29,925 nt of DNA from Schoenoplectus triqueter (GCA_964058805.1 CAXKVV010000044.1:1-29925), one strand, 5' to 3'; shown: positions 1 through 10,015, numbered from the stretch's first letter. Numbers and translations are program-made. The notes: a model not told the origin generated them from the letters alone.

Positions 1-31
1 AATTCTTAAATGTTTTATATGATAGTATAAA
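1..31 (-). mobile_element. Decayed Helitron 5' terminus, cut by the window edge
   Basis: These 31 bases match positions 20943-20973 at 28 of 31 positions. The latter is the 5' end of the short Helitron described below. Read on the minus strand, the end begins TTTATACTATCATATAAAAC, whereas the intact copy begins TCTATACTATTATATAAAAC. The element would continue leftwards outside the window. The diagnostic 5' TC is mutated to TT, so the end is probably dead. Confidence 0.5.
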
Positions 32-780
32 TGTTTATATTTTCTCATAGTCATTCAGATAAATTGTGTCATTCAAATTAATTTGTGAAATTCTTCACAT
101 AGAAAAATCTCCCTCGAGAATACACTTCCGTTGATAGACCGGTGATGAATTGCTGTGGGGAACTTCCGAATTTGGTTTCTTTTTAGGCATTAAACTCCTA
201 AATAATTGATCCAATTAAATACCCCCGCCAGTTTCACTCCATTAAAATTTTAGGGATCACCTTTGTATAAAAAGTTATGACACATGTCCATAGAAATCGC
301 TCGTGATATTTTATTCGACGGGTAATTGTTCAGTACGTGTCAATAATTACAATTCAATCATTTTATCACGTGTTTGTTTTGTTTATTCCATTCTTTTGAG
401 ATGAGAGGCAGGTGCAAACTAGCAGAGAGTTCACACGGGACCTCTAATTACTGTGCCAATCAATGTTCATCTTTCTTTTTCCCTTGTTTGGTGAGAAGTC
501 ATACCACGCTGATGGTGGCATTGTCAATTTCATCTCAACTACGCAAGAAGTTCCTTTCATATAAAATCTTTAAAAATAGTATTACACCCATGACGGCTAA
601 ATGAAATTAATTTATTATTAGTGGAACCTTCCTGATTGGTGGGATTACTGCCTTTGACCCCTATCATATCTGTTCCGTTCCTTTTCTACATAAAGATACA
701 AAGGAGAGAATTAAAAAACGAGAGATTAGGCATTAGTTGGGCCAAGTCGCCTTACTTTCTACTAATCACCTTACCAACTC
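32..780. other. Intergenic, no gene seen
   Basis: Mixed AT-rich sequence. The only open frame of any length (374-604, plus) gives a low-complexity 76-residue peptide that resembles no family I know, and it has no convincing promoter or splice context. The last six bases (775-780, CAACTC) form the left copy of a short direct repeat that flanks the next element. Confidence 0.5.
775..780. repeat. Left target-site duplication candidate (CAACTC)
   Basis: CAACTC immediately precedes the left inverted-repeat end. The same hexamer follows the right end at 2181-2186. Six bases could agree by chance, but both copies sit exactly where the inverted-repeat alignment stops. Confidence 0.5.
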
Positions 781-2180
781 TTATATAACCGGAAAATTTT
801 ATGGTTGGGACATCTCTAGCGTAGTCCTAAGAACACCTCTTTGTAATTTTAACTCAAAAAAATATTTCAAATGATTTTTAAGTTTTAATTTATCACTCTT
901 ACTAAATTTTTCATATGAAAATCTTATGGGATATACAAATTTTAGGTGTTTTAAGTTTTCTAAATCACTTTTTTCAATTTTTGAAAATTAGTTCTAAAAA
1001 TAATAATAAAATATTTAATATTTGTATATTATTTTCATAAATTAAAAATAATAATTTAGAAAACTCAAAACATTATAAATTTTTGTATCCCATAAGATTT
1101 CAATATGAAGAATTTAATAATAGTGATAAATTAAAATTTATAGATGATTTAATATATTTTTTGTATTAGAATTATAGAGGGGTCCATGCTCCTAGGAGCA
1201 CGCTAATTTTACTCTATCTATATATATGCTTACATGGTACTGTCGTTCAATTAAAAATTGACACTTAATTGCACTTGTTTACTCAACAATCACTTTAATT
1301 CTCTAATGACAATTCATAATACTTTTCTTTTATTCATTGACTACACGCATATATAAAAGGAAATGTCCTATTCTATTGATCTAGCAATATTAACAAAGCT
1401 CGTCATATGGATTCATCTTCATCATTAAAAGTTCTATCTATTTATAACGATATATACATAATCGTCAAGTTGATACTCCAACCACAAATTCCATATATTT
1501 TTTTGTTCAAGATAATTTATTTTCATCTCTACCAAATTGGGCCACTTGATATATTGGACTATATAACAAATTAGTTTTAAATTAGTTTTTTATCTTGTTT
1601 GAATAATCATGCGAGAAATATTGTACTCTTAAAGTGAAATTTTTTTATTTAACTAATGTACGATTTATGAGGATACTTAATTGATTTTTTTTTGGCAGTT
1701 GCATTTTATAATATGTTTTGATACTAAGCTAGTTACTTAGTTTTAACAAAAAAAAATATTGTTCATATAAACACTTATCTCCTTTTAACATATCCTAGTT
1801 TTGTTAATAATTTATATAGTTACAATTTTTCAAACAGATAGTATGAAAGTACAATGTTAACCTTCCGATTAAGAAATATTAAAGTATTGGAGTATTGAAG
1901 ACAAAAAATAATTAAATACAGGAGTACACAATTTACGAAATATTGAACTATATATATCTGAAAACATGCTTAATTTTTGTTTATATTGCTAGTTCAATAG
2001 AATCGGACATTTCCTTTTATATAGGCGTGTAACCAATGAATAATTAAATAAAAGGAATATAAGAGAACTAATAGTAATTGCGACTAAGCAAGTGCAATTA
2101 AATGTCAATTTTAATTGGATGATTATACCACATATAAGCATGTAGGTAGGGATGTCCTACCACAGAATTTTCCAATATAA
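781..2180. mobile_element. Non-autonomous DNA transposon with long terminal inverted repeats
   Basis: The left arm (781-816 and 1217-1397) is an imperfect reverse complement of the right arm (1977-2180). Left starts TTATATAACCGGAAAATT; right, reverse-complemented, starts TTATATTGGAAAATT. The match resumes after a nested insertion, with the blocks AAATTGACA(C/T)TTAATTGCACTTG and TATATAAAAGGAAATGTCC. The arms are about 200 bp and the unique centre (1398-1976) has no coding frame. The direct repeat CAACTC lies immediately outside both ends (775-780 and 2181-2186), as expected for a target-site duplication. Without the insert the element is about 1.0 kb. Long TIRs without a coding centre suggest a Mutator-like or foldback element, but a 6-bp duplication does not settle the superfamily. 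The right end is 97 bp before the uclacyanin start codon. Confidence 0.7.
817..1205. mobile_element. Palindromic MITE nested in the left arm of the larger element
   Basis: The segment is one long imperfect hairpin. Left TIR TAGCGTAGTCCTAAGAACAC pairs with the right end, which reverse-complemented reads TAGCGTGCTCCTAGGAGCA. Further in, TTTAATTTATCACTCTTACT and AAATCTTATGGGATA pair with TTTAATTTATCACTATTATT and AAATCTTATGGGATA. It interrupts the left arm of the 781-2180 element: arm homology stops near 816 and resumes near 1217. It is therefore younger than its host. No coding frame. Target-site duplication is unclear. Confidence 0.75.
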
Positions 2181-2277
2181 CAACTCCCACCACCTCTTCT
2201 TTCTCACAGACTGCTGCACACATTCAATTTCTATCCTATTCCTTCCTACTGAATTAAACCAAACATAGAAAAATAGA
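2171..2277 (+). promoter_or_regulatory. Core promoter and leader of the uclacyanin gene
   Basis: CCAATATAA at 2172-2180 is the best TATA-like site upstream of the start codon at 2278 and would place transcription start near 2205. The following sequence is CT- and CA-rich, as in many plant leaders, and has no upstream ATG. The TATA-like box falls in the last bases of the upstream transposon. No start site can be proven from sequence alone. Confidence 0.4.
2181..2186. repeat. Right target-site duplication candidate (CAACTC)
   Basis: Partner of 775-780. It lies directly after the right terminus and within the probable 5' flank or leader of the uclacyanin gene. Confidence 0.5.
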
Positions 2278-3253
2278 ATGGCTCGGCAAAGCTCTTTGGC
2301 TCTGGGTCTTTTGCTTCTGATAAGCAGTGTTGCATGGAACTCAGCAACTGATTACACAGTTGGTGATACATCAGGCTGGAATACCGGAGTCGATTACAGC
2401 ACTTGGACCTCCGGCAAAACCTTCATGGTCGGCGACACTCTAAGTAAGATTCTATCTTCTGTTCTTTTCAATTTCCATTGCTAGTAGATATCAATGTATA
2501 ATTCTGTACGTGAGCAATAAATTAGTAGCTCTGAAAGAAACTTAATTGACAAAGAATTAATTTGTTATTGTAATATGAATAATTGTTTTGTATGACTTCC
2601 CTTTTTCATTCTTTTTAATATTTATGTAGAATGAAATTATAGTAGATTTTGAAAGAACAGAGTATACCATACAATGTGAAGTCTTGGATTAAATTATTTT
2701 TTTTAAGACTAATTTAACTTCTTTATACCCCACAATTGTCATGTGGTGCCAATAACTAAGTTTATCCGTAGACCTAACAAGGTGTTCCCATCACTCCAAC
2801 TTTATGGACCCCTTTGCCACGACCAATCATGAACTAATTAAAACATTTTTTTTTTCTAAAAAAAATCAATTATGGCCAATACACATTCTTGTGATTTGCA
2901 CTTATTTTTCAGAATTCAACTATGTCTCTAATTCTCACACCGTTGACGAAGTGTCTTCGTCGGATTACTCATCCTGCTCCACAAGCAACACTCTCAGCTC
3001 GGACACAGGCGGCACAACAACCATCACACTCAAGACATCCGGTACCCACTACTACATATGCGGTATCTCCGGCCACTGTGCTGGTGGCATGAAGCTTGCT
3101 GTCACCGTTGTCAACACAAGCTCTCCTTCCACCCCAACTTCAACGACCACTCCTTCAACCCCGGCTTCTGGTTCTATGTCAATCGGATCGGTACGTGAAT
3201 TGGTGGTAATTGGATTGGGTGGGTTCGTGGGCTTCGTTTTGGGTGTGTTTTAG
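2278..3253 (+). CDS. Uclacyanin-type phytocyanin (GPI-anchored blue copper protein), two exons
   Basis: Exon 1 is 2278-2443, intron 2444-2912 (469 bp, GTAAGAT donor, TTATTTTTCAG acceptor, phase 1), exon 2 is 2913-3253 with TAG stop. The joined product has 168 residues. It shows a signal peptide (about 1-24), a plastocyanin-like domain (about 25-123) with the motif VGDTSGW, copper ligands His64, Cys105, His110 and Met115, and a probable disulfide Cys77-Cys111. A Ser/Thr/Pro-rich spacer (about 124-146) and a hydrophobic tail (152-168) follow, typical of a GPI-anchor signal. Met as the axial ligand points to uclacyanin rather than stellacyanin (Gln). The intron falls just after the GDTL motif, the usual phytocyanin position. 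One sequon is seen (Asn123). Family members are extracellular single-electron carriers tied to wall and reproductive development; the exact partner is unknown. The start is the first ATG of the frame and opens the signal peptide. Nothing looks broken. Confidence 0.95.
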
Positions 3254-5219
3254 GCCTTGCCAGGGATGAGACAGTGCTGCTGCTTTCAATTTAATTTTCT
3301 GTTTTTGTTTTTATTTATATATTTTGATGTATCTATGTGGGAATCGGAGTAGTTGATTTGATTCGGACTATATGTGGTGGTTTATCTGGGCAGCCATATT
3401 CTATTTAGAGCAGATTTTGGTGTCCGATATTTTGAGATTTTCTGTTATGACCTCGGATTAAATATATATTTTTTAAATAAGTCACAGCATGAGCGATCCC
3501 TTACAATAATGCAAAAGCGCATAATATGGTCAAGCAATCTTTCTGCAAGTAATTGTCTGCCTCTTTTGCGTGACTAAGAAGTATGGATCACTCATTTGTC
3601 ATGCGTACTTCGTAAATTTAAATGTCGAGAAATGCATGGTCGTCCATAACTATTATGTCCATATATATTTAAAATATCTCAAAAATATGTTGAGTCAGAG
3701 ATCAATCATACGTTGGGGGTGAAGGATCGGTATGAATAGATTTAATATAAAAACATGTATTTTATTATATGAAATATTATGAGATTTAGAGAAATATCAA
3801 TTAGTTAGACACATTTTTTTATTAAGATATATTAGAGACATATTAATTAATTGGATTACTAAACTTATATTACTATAATATAGAAATTTGTTGACAAATT
3901 TTCTATAGGAATAATTTATTGATTTTATTCAAATAAAATGAGTTTTCTTATATGACAAACTATAATTCTTAAATCTTAATAGTTTGAAAAATTAATAATA
4001 TTTTTACCTTAATATCTTGTTTCCTATTGAAATTAAGCCTTATTCAAATTTGTAGTTGAATTAAAAGAACATATATCCATTAATTAATGTGATATATGAC
4101 TTTTAATTTTCACAATGTACTTATATGTTTTTTACACTTATTATTTTTTATCAAGATTTTTTTCTCAGAAAAAATATATTTATAAATTGAATGTTTTGCA
4201 GAGAAGGCTGTGCAGGATAAAGTGATCAGAAATAAGACCGAGTATAAAAAAATTGAGTATGAGAAATCAGTTTTTTTTTTCAATTTATGGGAGATACGAG
4301 TTAGGTGTTCAAAAATTGCAAGCTACTAGATTTATTATAGAAGTCAAGTTAACAAGTAATGAAAATTGAAAATTGTCATAAACTAGAGTTGTTTAAATAA
4401 TCAGATATTTAAAAGTCATTTTTTTCTATAATTAACTTTTGTTAGAAAATATTGAACATATATATTTTTTTAAATTTCTAATATATGTTTAATAATAAAT
4501 ATTATAATTAGCTAATAATTATTTCATTCAAAAGAATATAAAGAGTTGGATTGTTTTTGTATTTAAATTGTACCTTGGAGACAACATAACATCTCTTACA
4601 TGAAGAAAGAGAAAAATAATATGAGTCATTTAATTAAGATAAATGGTGAGAGAGAAACAAAATCAATGATGGAAAACATGAATGATATGGAATAGCTAAA
4701 AAGCTTAAAGAATTAAGCCTCTTTCTTACAATTAAAATTGGTCAATTTAATATTTTAATGAGTGAGACTATTGTGATTCGCGAAGTACATATGTGAAACC
4801 CCTCAAATTTAAAAAAAAATATATAGAAAGAGATATTTAAATGAAATATGAGGAAAATGTATATAATAAAGTTTTAGAATTTATGAAAATAAAATTCAAA
4901 TACTTGTGAACAAAACTCAATGATCAAATTAAAAATTTATTAAATTATAAAATTCAAATTCAAATTAGATATACTAAATAAACTTCTCGACCAACTAAAA
5001 GGAGAAATACTAAATAATTAAGGGGACATCAAACTAATTAATTCAAATGTTAAGATATGATTAAAGAATATAATTTGATTTGGTTATGTCAAACTCTAAT
5101 AACTAAATTATCATCAAAATAAATTGATCGACTAAAATCTTAAGAAAATAAAATATTGCACTAATGACCATACAATTCAGTTACAGAAAATCAAAATCGA
5201 ACCCATTCTTTCTTACTCT
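3254..5219. other. 3' flank of uclacyanin, then AT-rich intergenic DNA
   Basis: The first 200 bases or so (to about 3480) are T-rich and probably hold the 3' untranslated region. No single clear polyadenylation signal stands out; AATAAG at 3476 is the best near match. From 3580 to 5219 the sequence is very AT-rich with no plausible coding frame. The 67-residue frame at 3374-3577 has no family features. Confidence 0.5.
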
Positions 5220-6192
5220 ATTTTCTTATTTCTTTCTCAATGACATATTTTTCTTTCTTTTCCTTGTGCTCCCCCATAGGCCATAACCATCTGTCTTTGG
5301 TCTTTCTATTTCTCCATGCCCAACTCCCTTTTTCTCCTTACACCTCTTGTGAAGTCAAAGAACCCACTCCCCATTCCAACTTACCCCAATTAATGCAACT
5401 CTTTTCATTTATCTCCCTAACTAATCATTTTATCCACTTTCCACTCTCACTGATCTCTCTTGATCTGCTCTACCCAAAACTCAACTCAGCACAAAATTCC
5501 TCTTCTTCCCTGATGGTTCCCTACTCTGGCTCCATTAACCCAAATTCGCCCCCTTTACTCTAATCAGCCCTGTAACCCAGCTCTCCATCGCATGAGCACT
5601 GTCCTCTTCCACCTGCAGCTCCATCGCCCCCACCTCCGGCCACAACTTCTCCTCCTCTCTCTTGCTATATCTCACAGCCTCCCAACCCCTAACACATACC
5701 CTCGCCATGACAATATCAGTTGTTGAAAGGACTGTCAAGGTCGCTTTTCTAGATCTAATTTCGTGAAGGTTGTCCGACTGGTGCAAAATTCGATCCTCTG
5801 ACATGGTGTTTTCCCTTTGTGCCTCCTCTTGAGCACTTTCTGATTTTCTTGCCGCCTCATGTTCGAATGGTACTACCCTTACTCTTATTTTCCGACCGTG
5901 TAGGTCATATGTCGGGCTAAGTCCGTGCCTTTACATTGTTATTGTTAGTTGTGCCGAATGCATCTTTGCTGCATTTTCTTTGTGTACCGTACCTTTTGTT
6001 TCTGTACCAGTTTGGATACCATCCGTGAGGCTTCTTGTTAGGCTGTGTATGGTTATGCCAATTTCCAGTGAGTTCACTCATTTAATTTTTATATGTATAG
6101 CTCAAGTCAAAAGATCAATTGTGCAAGATTATATACCCTCGAATAGTCATATGCAATGTCTACATATTGAAAGAAATCTCAAATTTATTTAG
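5220..6192. other. Pyrimidine-rich, GC-balanced patch; possible gene remnant or leader
   Basis: Composition shifts sharply here. 5220-5720 is CT-rich on the plus strand and would pass as a plant leader. The minus strand of 5535-5804 has an 89-residue open frame with protein-like composition (hydrophilic, Glu-rich, with stretches such as MARVCVRGWEAVRYSK and SAHAMESWVTGLI). I do not recognise it. The plus strand has 107- and 70-residue frames of low complexity. The patch could be a long leader exon on plus, the 3' end of a decayed gene on minus, or a non-coding transcript. No splice pattern decides between these. Confidence 0.25.
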
Positions 6193-6194
6193 TG

Positions 6195-6250
6195 TTTTTG
6201 GGTACATAGGGGCTGATATTTTTGGGTACATAGGGGCTGATATTTTTGGG
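6195..6250. repeat. 24-bp tandem duplication
   Basis: The unit TTTTGGGTACATAGGGGCTG plus ATAT occurs twice in direct succession, followed by a partial third start (TTTTGGG). The copies look identical, so this is a recent slippage or unequal-exchange product. Confidence 0.85.
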
Positions 6251-6259
6251 TTACTTAAT

Positions 6260-7190
6260 TGTTATAATTCACTTCTATAAAGTTAGTGTTTTCACTTCTG
6301 ACTCGAGTTTCAGAAATAATAGAATGTCATGGGCTATCCTTAGAATTGATTTTGGTTGAGCTTCTTTATACCATTTTGGGGTGTGGCCTCCTTCCAATCT
6401 TAAATTATATTAAGAATTATTATTATTTAAGTCAAAATTATAAAATTTAATCTAATTCTTATAACCGGTTCTCTCATAATTTTACTCCTATATATATAGC
6501 TGATCCTTCCTTCATTTTTCACGAAGCTCCGCTACTGCTTGCTGTGTGTTTTTGCGGTTCTAGCTTGTGCTGGCCTGTTCCAGTTCGATACTAGCCTATT
6601 TGTTGTCCTTTTTTTTCTTTCTTAAACTACAAATCAATAAAAATACATTGATGTAATTAACAGATGCACCTTATACTTTAGGCGCACAAAAAATAATAAA
6701 CTAAGCAACAAAAGGAGCAGCTTGATTCAACTTAAGTTTTCGTAAGGTACCAAAATTTTATTATGATATTTTCACATGCTGGCATGTTGACTAATATAAT
6801 AGTTATAATCCTATAACTTTGACACCTTCTACAAAACTAAATTAATGTAGCGTTAATTATTTTAAATTGATGTTAGACTTATATGTTGAAAGATTGAGAT
6901 GGATAAAAATTATAATTTAATATTTAGCAAGTATCGTAAATAAAGTCATGCGTGACTAATAATTAATGTAATGCTTAAAAGAGACCGTGTATGATTTAGA
7001 AAATAAATTAAAACACCAACTCACTAAACGAAACTCAAACATTAAATTAAATTAATTTATTTATTCCTTTCTTTTATTTTTGATTTTTGATATAAAATCT
7101 ATTTTTTTAAACCTTATAAAAACATAACACTAATATTTAAAGATAAAAAATATATTAATTAAGAATGTATAAAAAAAATAATTAAGATAT
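6260..7190. other. AT-rich intergenic DNA
   Basis: No coding frame. A TATATATATAG run at about 6490 is followed by about 100 bases of more balanced sequence that looks promoter-like, but no reading frame follows it, so I do not call a gene. Confidence 0.4.
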
Positions 7191-7450
7191 AATTAATATA
7201 TATAAAATATATATTAATCAATTTATCTATTTTAAATAACTGAAAGAATATTAGAAAAATATATTAGATATAATATAATATATATATAATAAATTTCTCT
7301 ATCTTTAAATAAAATATCACATTAGAAATAAAATATATATAATTTAATATATATTAATTAATTTCTCTATTTTCAAAATTTACCAATAAGAATACAAATT
7401 ATAAATATTATATATGATATATATAATAGTCAATTTCTTCCTTTATTTAA
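7190..7450. repeat. Degenerate AT-rich tandem array
   Basis: A loosely conserved module resembling AATTTCTCTATCTTTAAAT, flanked by TATATA runs, recurs about four times at 60-90 bp spacing. The copies are strongly diverged. The block has almost no G or C. Confidence 0.45.
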
Positions 7451-7458
7451 TTTATAAA

Positions 7459-7492
7459 TTTTATTTTCTTTATTTTCTTTATTTTCTTTATC
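7459..7492. repeat. 9-bp tandem repeat (TTTATTTTC)
   Basis: The nonamer TTTATTTTC is repeated head to tail about three and a half times with no obvious interruption. Confidence 0.85.
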
Positions 7493-7539
7493 CGAATGGA
7501 ATTGTAATTGTAATCAAAATTATATGAATAAAATGAATT

Positions 7540-8720
7540 AATGAATTTTTTTCGTGTATGCTTGTGTGTATTTATATTTCTGACTTGTCCGTCGATTTTC
7601 GAAACTTGCGACATCAAAATCCCACGACTCGAAACTCAACGAACAATACTATGAGAATAATAAACAACTAAAAGCATAATATCTTAACTAATCTCTAATC
7701 GAATAAAAAGGGGTAAGCGATAAACACTTAACATAATCAACTGATCAAATGAACGAATCCCGAACAACTTAATAAAGGACGGATAAAAGTGATGAACATT
7801 ACATAACATCAAAAAGTTATGAAAAACATTAATTAAAGATTCCATCACCTTATAAATACATTAGAAATGTTGTTGAATTTTTAAGAAAAGACGATAAAAC
7901 CCGAACGAACGTTAATTTAAAATATCGAAAGAATTGATTATTAATTATAAAGTAAAATCCCATTAAAAGTAATAAACAAACAATTTAAATTAATAACAGG
8001 TAAAATAGTCGACTCGGATCCACTCGCGGAGTACGAGGTCGACCCTAACCCTACGTACGTAGACGCCGATCTCGAGGTGGGCATGCTACCTCCGGGGTAG
8101 GGCGATTTCACGATCCTCACTAGTACTCTCAGGTACGGATTTCTGATATTTATTTTTCTTTCTTTAGAATTAGGAACCTAAACAGAAAACAAAAAAATAT
8201 TTTTAAAATAAATCTGATCTACAGTGTTTTCTGACCAAATATGATTAAAGACCAAATTTGAACTGTTATATGCATTCGGTAAATTGATTAGCATTTTTGG
8301 GCCATACTCGCATTCACATATCATATCATGTCATTTACATGTAGACAGAATATGAGTAGTACTTAGAAATTAGTCTCGAGATAGGATTACATTAGAATTT
8401 AAAACTTCAACTTGTAGATTATAATTATTAGGTTAATATTATTATTATCACTAATTATTAATTAAGTTAGATAATTAATCATGCATTAAATGCATGGGAG
8501 TGGTGAGAGGCGGGCCGGGTGATCTCAGTCTGAGGTTGCCTTATATAACCAGACCAACATGTTACATTTCCCTTGGTCTGTATATACACTGCGCACTTTT
8601 GTTTGTCGGTTATCCACCGACCCCGTCATTTGGCGGGTTCGGCCGTGTCAAAGTGTTTTTTTATCAATATTATATTTTTACTTTTTTTAATATGATTAAG
8701 ATTTTTAATTCAAATTTGAG
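7540..8720. mobile_element. Probable eroded retroelement DNA with a GC-rich island
   Basis: There is no intact coding frame. The block differs from its flanks by moderately GC-rich patches (7580-7640, 8009-8132, 8490-8650) and a TATATAA motif at about 8541, as seen in LTR promoters. At 8009-8080 one frame reads DSDPLAEYEVDPNPTYVDAD before a stop; I do not recognise it. I found no terminal repeats, primer-binding site or reverse transcriptase, so the retroelement label is only an inference from texture. CATGCATTAAATGCATG at 8480-8496 is a perfect 17-base palindrome. Confidence 0.25.
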
Positions 8721-8789
8721 CGTTTAGAATACCATGTCTTTCAGTGTTTAGAGTGAGCGGCCATATTCGAGTCTGGATTCTATTCTATT

Positions 8790-9013
8790 TTGTCATTTCT
8801 CAGGATGCGGTTCTCTGGCCCCTGGTTGGTACAGTGTAGGCTTTCATTTGTATCATATTTCATTTTGTCACTCCTCGAGATGCGGTCCTCTAGCCCTTGA
8901 TTGATACAGTGTAGGCTCTCATTCGGGATACGGTCCTCTGACCCCCGGTTGGTACAATGTAGGCTCTCATCTGTGTTATATTTCATTTTATCATTTCTCG
9001 GGATGTGGTCCCT
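8790..9013. repeat. Minisatellite, about three and a half units
   Basis: Units of about 75, 58 and 75 bp plus a partial one share GATGCGGTCCTCT, TTGGTACAGTGTAGGCT and ATATTTCATTTTGTCA modules. The middle unit lacks the ATATTTCAT module. The minus-strand open frame at 8780-8986 is only the repeat read through (the peptide phrases ESLHCTNQG and EDRI recur). The array directly abuts the Helitron 3' segment. Confidence 0.8.
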
Positions 9014-9315
9014 TATATATTATTATTTCCATAATTTTTGTTTTTTTATTTAGCAACATTGTGCATATTTGGTAAGAAATTGATGGTGATAATATATGTT
9101 AGAATAATTTACTTTTCTTGCCATAAAAATCATGAATCATTAACTCATATTGTGCAAAAATCTCATCCAAGATTAAATATAGTCTTTATTATAGGTTTTC
9201 TCTATAATTTGGTGAATTTATAATTTGATATTAGATAAATATTAATTTTTTTATCTTATAATATTTTAATATTTAAATAAAAAAATTCTGCTGCAACGCG
9301 CGGGTATATAGCTAG
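9010..9315 (+). mobile_element. Helitron 3' segment with hairpin and CTAG end
   Basis: This stretch matches the reverse complement of 20515-20812 at very high identity by eye. It ends with AACGCGCGGGTATATAGCTAG followed by T. A GC-rich hairpin about ten bases before a terminal CTAG, with insertion before T, is the signature of plant Helitron 3' ends. The left stem (CTGCTGC) pairs imperfectly with GCGCGGG, so the hairpin has partly decayed. I found no matching 5' TC end upstream; the minisatellite at 8790-9013 may be inside the same element. No Rep/helicase gene is present, so it is non-autonomous. Confidence 0.7.
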
Positions 9316-9355
9316 TATACATATACGAATGTTTCAATCTCGTGCTTTATATATA

Positions 9356-9356
<1 letters not shown>

Positions 9357-9389
<33 letters not shown>
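9357..9389. repeat. (TA)n microsatellite
   Basis: About sixteen uninterrupted TA dinucleotides. Confidence 0.95.
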
Positions 9390-9392
<3 letters not shown>

Positions 9393-9526
9393 TATGTTAT
9401 TATCCTCATATTTTTATATTTCATTTTCTTTGTCATCGCATCATAGAGAAATTTTTAAAGAGATGCATTTAATTATAAATTTACTTATAAATGGATATTT
9501 ATTGCAATTAGAAATTATATTTGAGT

Positions 9527-9623
9527 CCCCTATACCATCCCTCACGACTCTCTCACCCTCTCTCGATTCTCACCTAGGAGAAAATCCCCTATACCATCCC
9601 TCACAACTCTCTCACCCTCTCTT
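9527..9623. repeat. 59-bp direct tandem duplication
   Basis: CCCCTATACCATCCCTCAC at 9527 recurs at 9586, and the shared CAACTCTCTCACCCTCTCT stretch follows in both. The second copy is partial. The 124-residue frame at 9394-9768 runs through this repeat and into a MITE, so it is not a gene. Confidence 0.85.
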
Positions 9624-9688
9624 ATACCAACGACACCACGCAAGACTCATCCCTTGGTCCCCATCTATGCATAGCATAGATCACCCCC

Positions 9689-9949
9689 GTGCTATGAATC
9701 AATTCTTTATTATCAATGTGCAAATGATTGATTCAACCATACAAAATAATCTTCATATGAATATCTAGACATAAATCAAATTTTATATTTTTTAGAATTT
9801 TTTTTACTATCTTTAAGATAGCTAAAAAATTAATTCTTTTGAATGACTCATAATAACTAAATCAAATGATATTGTAACTATCTTAAATAATAGTAAAAAA
9901 AATTTAAAAAAATATAAAATTTGGTCTACATCTAGATATCCATAGCACG
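9689..9949. mobile_element. Short palindromic MITE carrying a 63-bp insertion
   Basis: CGTGCTATG at 9689 and CATAGCACG ending at 9949 form the outer inverted repeat. Inside, ATATCTAGACATAAATCAAA pairs with the right arm (reverse complement ATATCTAGATGTAGACCAAA), and TTTTATATTTTTT and TTTACTATC blocks also pair. The left arm is broken by about 63 bases (9694-9756) bounded by a repeated ATGAAT (9694-9699 and 9757-9762), a small secondary insertion or duplication. Confidence 0.7.
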
Positions 9950-10015
9950 AAGGCGATACGTATTATGCATAAAACCATAGTCTAGCTCTCTCTCTCTCTC
10001 TATATATATAGAGAG

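Noticed and set aside
374..604. 76-residue plus-strand open frame
   Set aside because: Low-complexity composition, no signal peptide or domain, no promoter or splice support.
8780..8986. 68-residue minus-strand open frame with repeated ESLHCTNQG phrases
   Set aside because: The peptide repeat is the minisatellite read in frame; no start context or family match.
9394..9768. 124-residue plus-strand open frame
   Set aside because: It runs through a 59-bp tandem repeat and into a MITE; the peptide contains the repeat twice.
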